Origin: Pigoraptor vietnamica
Lineage: Eukaryota > Opisthokonta > Filasterea
Assembly: GCA_943704525.1 (NCBI GenBank)
Contig: CALSCQ010000311.1
Coordinates: 1-17,142 of the forward strand
DNA length: 17,142 nucleotides
Direction: 5' to 3'
The notes under the pieces are model-generated. The model was given only the letters and a program-made list of their open reading frames with translations, was not told the origin of the DNA and did no database searches. This document shows, one piece after another, positions 1-9,717 of the stretch (positions are counted from its first letter, which is position 1; every line of letters begins with the position of its first letter). Position numbers and translations under genes: made by a program.

Positions 1-36
1 GGGGGGGGCACATTTTCTAAGCGGCTTCATCCGCAG

Positions 37-795
37 GTTTATTGGCGAGGAGTCTGCCGCTGCAGGCGCCAAAGTGGAGCTCACGGACGCCGAGACGTGG
101 ATCATCGACCCACTCGACGGCACGACGAACTTTGTGCATGGGTGGGCACTCGCAAGGGCCGTGTGTGTTGTTGCGGTGATGCGCGAGTGACGGAGCGTGT
201 GCCTGCAGGTTCCCGTTCGTGGCCGTGTCCATCGGGCTCGCCGTGCGTCGCGAGGTTGTCCTGGGCGTTGTCTACAGCTGCATTCTCGATGAGGTGGGTC
301 GTGCTCCGTCTCACGCGCACGCCACGTTCGCCTTCTCATTCTTCGCCGCAGATGTACGTCGCCGTGCGCGGGGGCGGCGCCACGCTCAACGGACGGCCGC
401 TGCGCGCTTCATCGCAAACGGAGTTGTCGCGGGCGCTGGTGGCGACGGAATTTGGGTCGAATCGCACGCCCGCGCGCCTTTCGGCCATCCGCGACAACAT
501 GCACGCGGTGGCGGCCGAGCCGCGCCCCGCGCACGGCATCCGCTGCCTCGGGTCCGCTGCGCTCAACATGTGCATGGTCGCGCGCGGGGGGTGCGATGCG
601 TACTTTGAGTTTGGCATCCACTGCTGGGACATTTGCGCAGGCGTTGCGATTGTGCGCGAGGCCGGCGGGGTCGTCGTGGATCCGGCGGGGGGTCCGCTGG
701 ATCTGATGGCGCAGAAGGTGCTCTGCGCGGGGACGGGTGCGCTGGCGGAGGCCATCAGCGCGACCATCCAGCAGATACCGGTGCCGAGGGACTGA
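37..795 (+). CDS. IMPA1: Inositol monophosphatase family protein, 3' part (5' end outside window)
   Basis: Mg2+-dependent phosphatase that releases inositol from inositol monophosphate, a cytosolic step of inositol recycling. Visible exons are 37-141, 209-293 and 352-795; joined in phase they give about 211 residues ending at TGA 793-795. The family metal ligands are present. FIGEES carries the GEE glutamate, [18 protein letters not shown] is the DPxDGTxN motif A, and [19 protein letters not shown] is motif B with its WD aspartate. The introns (142-208, 294-351) are GT-AG. Compared with the usual ~270-290 residues, about 60 N-terminal residues are missing because the window opens inside the preceding intron, whose acceptor ends at 36. 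The exact substrate within the inositol monophosphatase family cannot be fixed from sequence. The gene is convergent with the kinesin gene. The family call is firm; the isoform is not. Confidence 0.93.
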   Translation, partial: VYWRGVCRCRRQSGAHGRRDVDHRPTRRHDELCAWVGTRKGRVCCCGDARVTERVPAGSRSWPCPSGSPCVARLSWALSTAAFSMRWVVLRLTRTPRSPSHSSPQMYVAVRGGGATLNGRPLRASSQTELSRALVATEFGSNRTPARLSAIRDNMHAVAAEPRPAHGIRCLGSAALNMCMVARGGCDAYFEFGIHCWDICAGVAIVREAGGVVVDPAGGPLDLMAQKVLCAGTGALAEAISATIQQIPVPRD

Positions 796-844
796 GGCTG
801 GCAATAATACAGTGTTGTCTGTGTGTTCATTCCCATACACGTGA
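796..844. other. Short convergent intergenic gap
   Basis: Only 49 bp separate the TGA of the phosphatase from the TAA of the kinesin on the other strand. The two transcripts' 3' ends must therefore overlap or terminate within each other's 3' UTR. The stretch is slightly AT-richer (AATAATA near 804) but no canonical AATAAA is seen on either strand. Confidence 0.7.
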
Positions 845-3800
845 TTATTGCTTGCTGCCCTCTGCGCTTGGCGGCTGTGGTAGCTTGCGCTGCGCCTGCT
901 GAGCCGTGGGCGGCGTCGGTAGCACGCGTCCGGTCGTCCCCGCGGACTGCGCACTCCCTTGCACTGGCGTACTGGGCTGTGCGGGGACTGCCGTTCCAGG
1001 AGCGCCGTGTGGCGATGTCGGGAGAGAGCGCGCCGCGCCCGCCGGAGGGGTCGGCAGCACGCGGGGATGGATGAGCGGATGGCCCGACTCGTCCCCTGGC
1101 ACCACTGCGGTGGGCGCGAGATCATGTCAGCGGGTGCTGTTGCTGCAGTTGCATGTATGCATGCGCACGTGCGTGGAAACAGTTTAGCACACACCTTGCA
1201 CTGGGGATGCCTTGAACACCATGGCCGTGGCGCCCGGCGTGAGCGTGATGGGCTGGCCAGGCGCCGTCGGAACGGGCACGCGACCGCCAAGGGCGCCTGT
1301 CGACGCACCCCGCGCGAGCGTCACCGGGGTGCCTGCCGCGGGCTGCGCGAGGCCGAGTGCGCCGGTTTGCGCCGAAGACCCGGATGGCGAGCCCGTAATA
1401 GCGCTGACGGTGCGTCGGGCAGCGTTTGGCGCGATTGGGGTGGAGGGAAGCGATGTCGAGCCGGGGCTGCCTCCGCCGGGCTGGTCGTCTGGAATGCAAG
1501 GCAGTGAGACGACAACCAGGAGAAGGGCAAGCACATGGTCCGGCCAGTGAAGAACCGCACTCAGCACAACTGCGGTGCCCATGCACGCGCGCACTCACCG
1601 GTCGCAGGCGCCGGCGTCGCCTGTCCGCCCCGCTTTGTCATGAGCTCCCAGAAGGACATTGGCGCATCTGCGCGGCACAAGCACCGTCAGCTGCCCATTC
1701 TGCCTGGTACAGTCCAACGCACCGCAGGCCAAACAACGAAACCCACCGGACGACGGGCGCTCGGCTGCAGGCTTGGGCGTCGAGGGGCTCGCGTCGCTGG
1801 ACGGGGCGGCGGCCGGTGCATCGTTCGCCGGTGCGGGCGTGCTGGGGATGCAGGCAGCAGTGGTTAGAAAGGCGTTGATTGCCGGCGGCGAACGACAGCA
1901 GTGGAAGAAGGGGTCAGGGACATACCCCATCATCGATTTGAGGTAAAACGAGCCACTCCGCGCACCGCCCCGGATGGGCTTGGCAATGTTCGTGGACGCC
2001 GCTGCGCCCGGCGCCCAGTCGAACGGCCGCGCGCGCGTGTCGACGGCTGCGGTTGAAGCGCACGCATCAGGGAGCGGACATTGGCGCGAGCGCGGGGATA
2101 ACACAGCCTGACGGCAAGGGAACGCAATGCGCAAAGGAAGAACGTACACTTCGACGCGGCAAGCTGCTCCCGAAGGCGCTCCATTTCCGCGCGGGACCTG
2201 CGCATGAACGGCGCTTAGCACGTTGTGCGGCAGACGGGTCATTATTATTGACAAACACAGGCGCCACACACCGCGCCGACTGCCGCGCGAGCTTCTCCTG
2301 GGCGTCCTGCACGAGCACTTCGAGGTGTTTGATGCGCGAGTTGCGCGCGGCCAGCTTCTTCTCGGCCACCGCCACGTCGAGCTTCAGCTGCGTGTTCTGG
2401 TTCACAAGCTGCGAAAAAAGACAACCCCACTCAGACACCGTCACGCCTGCTGCCACCCGCAACAAGCGACGCGCGGCGTGCGGCGCACCTGTTGGTGGAC
2501 CTGCGTGAGCTGCTCGAGGTTCTTTTCGAGGAAGGCCATCTTCTTCTGTTGCGCCTTGTTCGCCGACGAGTTGAGCAGCTGATTGTACTGGTCGCGCGAC
2601 TGGTCCAGCGAGATCTCGAGGTCGATCACCTGCTCAGCACGCAACTCAGCACGCGCGCACCCGTGCAATGCACGCGCGAAATTGCTCTGTCGCCGACGGG
2701 CAAGCGTGCACAAGGCGACGTATCACAAGTACCTTCTCGCAGCGGTTCTTGAGGTCCGTCATCAGCGCCTCCTTCAGCTGGTCAAACTCCTTCAGCTGCT
2801 TGGCCTGCGATTGCACGTGGCACACATTGTCACAACGCGCCGCCTCGCACGCGCAGCGCACAGCGGGGGACGCACCGTCGTCTGCTTCAGGGCCTCCAGC
2901 TCCACCTCTGCCCGCGAGCGGCTCTCCATTGACTTGGCCATCTCGATGAGCTTGCGCGCCTGGTCCTCGACCACTGTGCGCGACTGCGTGTTCGCGGCCT
3001 GCGCAGCCGACAGAGTGAACACGACCTCGCACCCACGTCAGACGACGGCCACGCAGCGCCGCATCATCAACCCGAATAATGTGCCGAGATTTCATAAACA
3101 TTTCCGGCCACGCAGCGCCGCCACCCACCTGCAGCTCGTCATTGGCGCGCTGGCGCTCGGCAAGGTCCCTGCGAAAAAACGCGTGCACGTCAGCAAAGCA
3201 GAGGAGCGAAGGACTCGCACGGCGCCCGCCACCCACAGTGCGAGCCGCTCGGCTTCGTTTCGTGCGGCCACAAGGTCGTCGCGCAAGTCGGCAAGCTGCT
3301 TCTGATGCGCTGCCTTCGCGGCGGCAATCTGGTCCTCGAGTGACTTCTGCAAAGTGGCAAGGCATGAGAAGAGCGGTAAGCGATAGGGGGCAATACGGAA
3401 CAACTGCACGTACTGGCCACGAGTGGCGAGAGATAGGAGCATCTGTGTGCGGAGGGCGCGCAGATGGGCGCACCTTGAGCGCCATGAGCGAGGACTTGTT
3501 GTCCTCGTCGACCTGCGCCTTGGACTCGAACTCGATCATGCGACCTGCAGCTCGTCACGTGAGCGACGAACAGACCCCAAGCCGGCCGCCCATTGGGAGC
3601 GCGGCACCCACCGAGCATCTCCTGGCACTCCGTCTGCAGCTTGTCCGCCCGCTCCTCGGCCTCCCGACGGAGACGGTCCGCCTGGCGCGTCGCCGTCGTC
3701 ACGCTTTCCACCGTCGCCTCCAGCTGCGCAATCTGAGTGCGCAGCCGCTCGGCGTCGCTTTCGGCCGTGGCGAGCGCCGCCTGAAGGGCCTGGTGCTCCT

Positions 3801-4211
3801 GCAGTGGCCGGTGCCGTCAGTAACGTCGCGCGGCAATCCACGGCACGGCAAGAGCCACACCCACCTCCACCGACGGCCCCTTCGGCTCCTCCTTCGTGAC
3901 CGCCTCCGCCAGCGATTCCCGCAGTTGCCGCTCGCGTGCTTCAAGCTCCTGCAGACCAAACACACGTGCGTGAGCAACGACGCCAAGGAAAGCATATGAG
4001 GCACCAGTCACACCCGCCTGTCCCTTCTCGTCGAGGCTCTCCATCATGCGTGCCACACGCTCCGCGCGCTCCTTGGCCCCGTCCGCCTCACTGTCGGCGC
4101 GGCTCTGCGCAGTGTCCAGCGCCGTCTGCGAGACACGGCCCAACGCCATGAGCCAATGAAGCCCACTGACGGACTCTGCGGACATTTGCACACCGCACCG
4201 ATCCCCCCAAC

Positions 4212-4275
<64 letters not shown>

Positions 4276-6857
4276 TCGCACGCGATGACGTACCTTTAGC
4301 GCGGCCATCTCTGCCACCATCGCCGCCTTCGAATCGTTGAGCGACTCGACAGTAAGCTCGAGCTCCTTGTTCTCAAAGAGGACCGCGTCCACGCGCCGCT
4401 GCAGCTCAGACACTTCGGCTGCGAGATTCGCGTTCTCCTTCGCAAAGGCGTCGAGGCCGTCCTTGTTCGCGCGCAGGACATCGAGCTCCGCGCGCATTTC
4501 CGCAATAAGCTTGTCCTGCAGTGGCACGCGGCCGTCAGAGAGAGCACTGACGCCAGGACATAGACCACCATGCGGCGCACTGCCTCCCACCTTCTCCGAA
4601 ATCTCGTCAACAAGCTCGTTCTCGCGATCAATAAACTCTTGCCGCTCATCGCTCGTTACGCCAGGGGCCGGCGAGGGCGCGCCGACAGCCGCGGCGGGCG
4701 CGGGTGCCTGCTGCGGCGCCTCGTCTCCGCCGTCGGCATCCGCAACAGACGCAAACGACGTCCACGCAGACTGTGGCACAGCCGTACCTGAGGACCAAAG
4801 GGACAGAACGTCAGGCACACAGCCGCGCGTGCACCGCAATGTCGCACGTGCGCGCACCAAGCCCACCTGCGCGCCACATCTTGAGCTCTGCCTCGGCCTT
4901 TGCGAGGATGCCCTTGAGCCGCGCGACATCCTTGCGCGCATCCTCCCACCGGCGGCGGAGTTCGTCTGCGCTGAGCTCCTCGTTCACACGCGCCTTGTTC
5001 TTAATGGACTTGGCTCTGTGTGTGTGCGCGCGGTCAGCACTGCCCTGCACGCGGCCGAGTGAGAGCAATGGATGAGCACCCACCTTGCTCCGAAACGCAG
5101 GGACGACACGGTTTCCGGCGCATTGTACGACGACGGCGAGCAGTTGATGATGATGGTCGTACGCGAGTTACCACCAAGCGACTCTTGCAGCACACGCGTG
5201 AGCTTGCTGTCGCGATACGGCACATGGGAGGCCTGCACATGCACCCCGCGTTAGTATGCCTGAGTTCTTGCGTACCACGCGCACCACCCGGATCTGCACA
5301 ACTGGGCCATGCCAGTTGGACTCCGCCACGGACGAAGCAGCTCCGCCACACACCTTCGAGTCCGTGAGCGCGTTGATGACGTTGCCGAGGGCCGAGAGAG
5401 ACTTGTTGATCTTCTTCGCCTCCTCGAGCGTCTGACCTTCCGCGCCCGTCTTGCCCACCTGCGCATTCGGCGGCGATAAGCACGCCGGAAGCCACGTACA
5501 GGGCCCCCCCCGTGCACGCAGTCCACGCAACCCAACGACATGACACGCGCACAGCACCTTTTCGGAGCCGGCAAGATCGACGAGGGACAGACGCCCGCTT
5601 TTGGCGCTGCCGTCCTGGAGATTCTTCTGGCTCACGACAATCTGAATCACAGAGTGGCTGCGGGAGCTGTCCGCATTCATCCCTGCGCCGAACCCGCGCG
5701 TAAGGCACGGCGTACGCGAACACAATTGCCTAAACCAGGCAGCACGCTGACACACGCAAAACGAATTCACAAATGCACAGTCGAAGAACACGCCGAGCCC
5801 AACCTCCAATGGTGCAGAGAGTACCACAATAGCACAAAAAAGCGGCAAGCAGCCACACATGAACGGGCACACCCACGCGTGGCGGCGACGGCGCGGTTGC
5901 TCTTGCCCTTGCGCATGATGGCCATGACCTCGTCCGGGGATGCAACGTACACCTCCGTCAGCCCCTTGATGTACACGCCGCGCGCCTTGTCCTCGTGCAC
6001 CTGCAGGTTGTCCTTCGACTCTGCGGGAAACGGCGCGAAACAGCGACGAGTGGCAAATTAGGCAGACGCCCGAGTCACAGCGGAGCAGGCGCCCTTGCCT
6101 TCGCGCCCCTGTCCCTCCCCCCGGCGTCCCCTCCGCACAATGATAGGTGTGTGCAACGAAATGCCACCATTCCCCACGCGTCAGGCCCAATGCCTTCCCA
6201 CGCACCGTCCAACAAGTCCTTAATCTTCTCGAGGTAAATTTCAAAATACGACACGCGGATGGAGAACTCGAGGTTTTCCGGCGCCGTCGCAATGTACATG
6301 AAGAGGTTCTCAATAATGCGCGGGATCATGCCCTTCATCTTGGAGTCGTCAATGTCGGGGCCCTGCGCGCGCACGCTCAGCATCCCGCCCGCAACAGCAC
6401 ACGCACGGCCCAACCCACCTCCATTGTGTGCGTCTTTCCAGAGCCCGTCTGGCCGTAGGCGAATATTGTGCCGTTGTACCCCTTGAGCACATCTGCGGCG
6501 CCGTGCATCAGCTGTCGACCACACACGCACACCCGCAGCGCCACTTTCAGCCACCTTCCACAATCGGTTTGGCCGTGTTGTCGTACATCATCTGTTGCGT
6601 CACCGTTGGGTCGAACACGCGGTCAAAGGTGAAGGTGAGCGGCCCATTCGTGTCTATGCGATCGCCACCCTGCGCAAGAACAAGACCGACATGGCCGCGT
6701 CAGATTCGCCGAGGCTCGGCAATTTGCCTGCGCGCACGCGTACCTCCACGACCACCGTCTTCTTGTTGTCATCAAATCGCACGCACATATTGCCGCCCTT
6801 CGCATTCTCTAGCGCGTTCTGCGGGCGAAACCGCACCACCACGTTGACGTTCGACAT
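845..6857 (-). CDS. KIF5: Kinesin-1 (conventional kinesin) heavy chain with long C-terminal extension
   Basis: Plus-end-directed microtubule motor. The 27-exon model gives about 1172 residues. Exons: 6857-6744, 6669-6555, 6492-6419, 6362-6206, 6020-5877, 5682-5558, 5458-5354, 5232-5084, 5015-4867, 4787-4591, 4515-4294, 4125-4012, 3948-3865, 3798-3612, 3544-3474, 3346-3237, 3168-3129, 2998-2876, 2804-2733, 2629-2489, 2408-2272, 2197-2148, 2046-1926, 1841-1747, 1667-1599, 1488-1195, 1104-845. All junction phases agree. Motor: P-loop GQTGSGKT at 90-97, switch I SSRSH at 207-211, switch II DLAGSE at 237-242, neck from about 328. An Ala/Pro-rich hinge at about 380-425 precedes long coiled coils. 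The conserved tail [15 protein letters not shown] and IAKPIR (about 914-919) identify kinesin-1 and sit where they do in animal KIF5. Beyond them are about 250 extra residues rich in P, S, T and A. Exon 12 could instead end at 4018 with a GC donor. The start ATG has a purine at -3. Function certain; exon ends very likely. Confidence 0.95.
4213..4273. repeat. (AC)n microsatellite inside kinesin intron 11
   Basis: An uninterrupted run of about 30 AC dinucleotides lies in the intron between 4293 and 4126. On the transcript strand it reads as (TG)n, starting about 20 nt inside the donor. Intronic UG tracts can bind splicing factors, but no effect can be shown here. The copy number is likely to vary between isolates. 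Confidence 0.97.
5250..5256 (-). other. TACTAAC branch-point motif in kinesin intron 7
   Basis: The minus strand carries a perfect TACTAAC whose branch adenosine would lie about 18 nt before the acceptor AG at 5234-5233. Several other introns here have CTAAC, CTAAT, CTGAC or CTGAT at similar distances (TM9SF introns 1, 2 and 4, helicase introns 3, 6 and 8, ASH2 intron 3). This supports the exon models and indicates a fairly strict branch consensus. Confidence 0.75.
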
Positions 6858-7103
6858 GGCCGGTGGGAGCGCGCGGCGGCGCTCCCGCCCACGCGTCCGC
6901 CGGCGGTTGTGAGCGGCTGCGCGGGAATGCGAAGTCGCACACACGCGCAGCGCGTGGTCTCTGGGGCACGGTGGCGCTCTCCTCGGTGCTACACGACGCG
7001 GGCGCACAGGGACGGCGCGCGATGGGCCTTTGAGCCGTGGCAGGGCGAATGGAAAGGCAACCACAATAATAATATGCACTGCAAATTGCCGAGATCTCGG
7101 CAT
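6858..7103 (-). promoter_or_regulatory. Intergenic region: helicase 3' UTR and kinesin promoter / 5' UTR
   Basis: These 246 bp separate the helicase stop from the kinesin start; both genes are on the minus strand. The helicase-side end (about 7060-7103) is AT-rich with an ATAATAATAT stretch and a perfect palindrome. The kinesin-side end is very GC-rich without a TATA box. No further gene was seen. The promoter role is inferred from position. Confidence 0.5.
7087..7102. other. Perfect 16-bp palindrome just after the helicase stop codon
   Basis: TGCCGAGATCTCGGCA equals its own reverse complement. On the minus strand it begins one base after the helicase TAA (7106-7104) and is followed by an AT-rich stretch. 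It could be a dyad protein-binding site for the kinesin promoter or a short hairpin in the helicase 3' UTR. Chance is possible but unlikely for 16 bp at such a defined position. Confidence 0.85.
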
Positions 7104-9566
7104 TTATGTTCTGTTACCAGTTTGGCGCGCTGTTAATGGCCGCTTGCTGGGCACGTGGCTCAGTCCCTTGAGCACCTCGCCCCGCGCAATGCAGCCCTGG
7201 GAGGGAGCGGACGACGTCAGAACACCAGAGAGAAAAGAGGTCTCAACGCACCGGACAGTGGACTCAGACGCACCTGCACGGCAACCGACAGGCGCCCGTC
7301 CTTCTTCGTCAGGATGGACGTGACACGCCCGCGCGCGCCCATTCGCCCGGCGCGACCGGCGCGGTGAAGATAGTCCCCCGTGGTGCGAGGGAAATCAGCC
7401 ATGATGACGTGCTCCACATGCAGCGTGTCCAGGCCCCGCGCGGCGACGTCCGTGCACACAAGAATGCCGGCCTTTGCCGACTTGAAAGTGCGCCACGCCG
7501 CCGTCCGCATCTGCCCAACAGAACGCCTTAGAGACAGAGCACAGGGAAGTGAAAGACGCGCGAATTAGCACACCTTTGTGGGCAAATCCCCGTGCAACTT
7601 GACGACGTTATTGGCGCCGCCTTCCGCGAGGATCGTATGCGTCCAGTCGCAGCTGCTCACGCTGTTGCAGAACACGATCGCCGGCTTGTTCAATTTGTGC
7701 GCCGCAAGCCGTTTGAGGGCATCTTCGCCACGTATTGTGTGGGTCAGTTGGCGCGGTGCCGACAAAAGCGCGGCAGCACTCACTCAAAGAGCGCGGCAGC
7801 ACTCACTCTGCTTCCCGTCGCGCCCAATCACGCGCCAAAAGCGATGCTCGAGGTTGCTCGGGGCTTTGTGGAGCGCCTCAGTGGCGGCGTACTCCACTTG
7901 CTGCGCGGCGGCAATTAGAGGGACGGACTAAAATGACGCCCAATCACCGAAACCCACCGGGAGCGCATCCTCCAGTTCAGCTCTCAGCTTGGCTGTGAAT
8001 GTGGCGCACGCAAACACAAACTGCACGCGCCGCTCCGGCTCGCGCCCGTCGTCACCCACGTGCTGCGATTCCTGCGGGACGCCATCAGTCGAGCGCACAA
8101 GAGGCACCTGGACAGCTGCCGCACCCACTATCAGCGGCCCAACAAGATCCATCACGCCCTCGCCGAACCCTTCGTCGAGCAGCGAGTCGGCCTCGTCCAG
8201 AACGACAGTGCGCACGTCGTTGAGCACAAGGGCGCCTATGGGAGCAGCGAGCCGGCGTTGCGCGCATGGACCAATGCAGCACGTAAGTGCGTAGACACAT
8301 ATGCACCCCACTAATGCAGTACACAAGCACACCACACGCGTCCGCTACCGACCTTCCTCAACGTGGTGCAGAATGCGTGCGGGAGTGCCAACGATGATAT
8401 CGGCAAATCCCTGGGCAATCGACCGCGCCTCGTCCTCCTGCAGCAGCCGCGCGATTAGCACATCGCACCCCAGCAACGGGGCGAACGACAGGCATTCCCA
8501 CTCGCCTTGCTCGTTTTCCCAAGCACGCCAAGCGATGCGACGGGTGCGCCCTTCGCGAGCGCGCGCACGGCATCCAACACCTGCGCCGCAAGCTCAAGCG
8601 ACGGCGCAATGATGAGGGCGCGTGGGCTGGCGACCTTGACGGGGCCTTCCGCCGCCTCCGCGCGCCGCAGCATCTGCACAATCGGCGCCGCATACGCCAC
8701 AGTTTTCCCGGATCCTTCGCGGCGAAATGCGAACGCTTCAGTTGCGCAACCACAGACAGGCATGGCGGCTTGCGACTCACCTGTCTCCGCAGCGACAACC
8801 ACATTGCCGCCCCGCAGGACCTTGGGAATGGCCATCGCCTGCGCCAACGCAAGCCGAGTTCAGACGAGCCAAAATTGCGTGGAAAGGGACACAGTGATCT
8901 CACCTGCACTCGCGTTGGTCGCTCAATGCCCACATTTCGCAGCGCACTCGCAAGCTCGGCAGAAAGCAGGGCGTCAAACGCCGGTGCATCCTCGAGCGGA
9001 GCATTCGGCGCCAACTCGCCCCCGCGCAGCGCCACCGGTATCGCGGCCGTGGCCGGGAGCCCGTCGGCAGCCGCAATGGGCCGCGGTGCCGACGCCTGCG
9101 CCCGCTGCCGCACTAGGGCTTGAATCTGCTCGGCGGTGAAGCGCGGCTGCAACGGATCCACACGCACGCGCTTGGCAGGCCCGACAGTCGGCCGCGCGCC
9201 ACCACGACTGCGTGCAGCGGACGCTTTGGAATGCCGTGCGCCGGAGGGGCGACTTGAATCGACGCCTGCCCGGCCCCGCGCGCCGGCGTTCCGTACGGCG
9301 CCGTCCCTTCCCCCCTCACCGCCCGCCAACGGCCTCCCCGCAGGTCCCTTGTCCCGCGACCGTTGCGAAAGGCTGTCATTGTATATTTGGGATCGCGCAT
9401 GGCCACGGAAGCGTGCGGGGCCCTCGTGCGCAGCGTCTTGACGCGGCACAGGCGCCGCAGCGGACTGTGATCTGAATCCGCGCGACCACGCACTGACGAG
9501 CACACTAGCCTGCGGCCGTGCTACCAGCGACAGCACGCGGCGAAGCGCGCCCACGAGTTGCGCCAT
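7104..9566 (-). CDS. DEAD-box ATP-dependent RNA helicase, probably mitochondrial
   Basis: ATP-dependent RNA unwindase, model 621 residues. Exons: 9566-8904, 8838-8781, 8714-8506, 8437-8353, 8235-7958, 7900-7807, 7722-7574, 7510-7274, 7196-7104, all in phase. The N-terminus is Arg/Ser/Ala-rich and poor in acids ([19 protein letters not shown]), like a mitochondrial presequence, followed by about 150 residues of basic low-complexity sequence. The core carries the Q motif (PTRVQ, 217-221), motif I AETGSGKT (238-245), Ia-like PSLELA, Ib-like GTPARI, II DEAD (352-355), III CAT (415-417, normally SAT), [10 protein letters not shown] (532-540) and [10 protein letters not shown]. Intron 3 (8505-8438) appears to be GC-AG, and intron 6 has a duplicated donor. 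The ATG sits in an ACCATGG context. Divergent over 151 bp from another presequence-bearing gene. Family certain; the organelle is inferred; the RNA target is unknown. Confidence 0.93.
7767..7808 (-). repeat. 23-bp tandem duplication containing the 5' splice site of helicase intron 6
   Basis: The same 19 bases occur at 7767-7785 and 7790-7808, a period of 23. Each copy holds, on the minus strand, a consensus-like GTGAGT donor. The upstream copy (donor at 7806) keeps the reading frame. Using the other (donor at 7783) would add 23 nt and bring in a TGA after about eight codons. Confidence 0.9.
8438..8505 (-). other. Probable GC-AG intron (helicase intron 3)
   Basis: Exon 3 ends AAG and the intron begins GCGAGT, close to the known GC-type donor consensus. 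It ends CTGCTGCAG and carries a CTAAT branch-like motif. Phase 0 joining gives continuous helicase sequence (GKTSK to EDEARS). No GT donor nearby keeps the frame of both exons, and reading through hits a stop. Confidence 0.7.
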
Positions 9567-9717
9567 GGTTGGTCCCTCTCGCAACTGGCGTGGGTGAGTG
9601 TTGGTTTCAACGGAAGTGGAGCAGCACGAGTGGCTGCAATGACGCGTGTCTGATGTCATCTCATCAGAGCACTACAAAACGCAACCATGGTCGACCAACA
9701 TCTTCCCAGGAGAACTC
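9567..9717. promoter_or_regulatory. Putative bidirectional promoter between helicase and unknown gene
   Basis: Only 151 bp lie between the two divergent start codons, so both promoters and 5' UTRs must share it. There is no TATA box. TGATGTCA (9651-9658) resembles a CRE/AP-1-type bZIP site. A second ATG in strong ACCATGG context at 9687 opens an overlapping frame (see the 9718 gene). The role is inferred from position. Confidence 0.5.

Noticed and set aside
409-1308. 299-codon minus-strand frame
   Set aside because: Antisense shadow of phosphatase exon 3 running into the intronic and exonic sequence of the kinesin in a wrong frame.
2583-3305. Long plus-strand frames over the kinesin (also 3079-3999, 4337-5062)
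   Set aside because: Antisense shadows of GC-rich kinesin exons, low in stops because of composition; the minus-strand exons explain the region fully.
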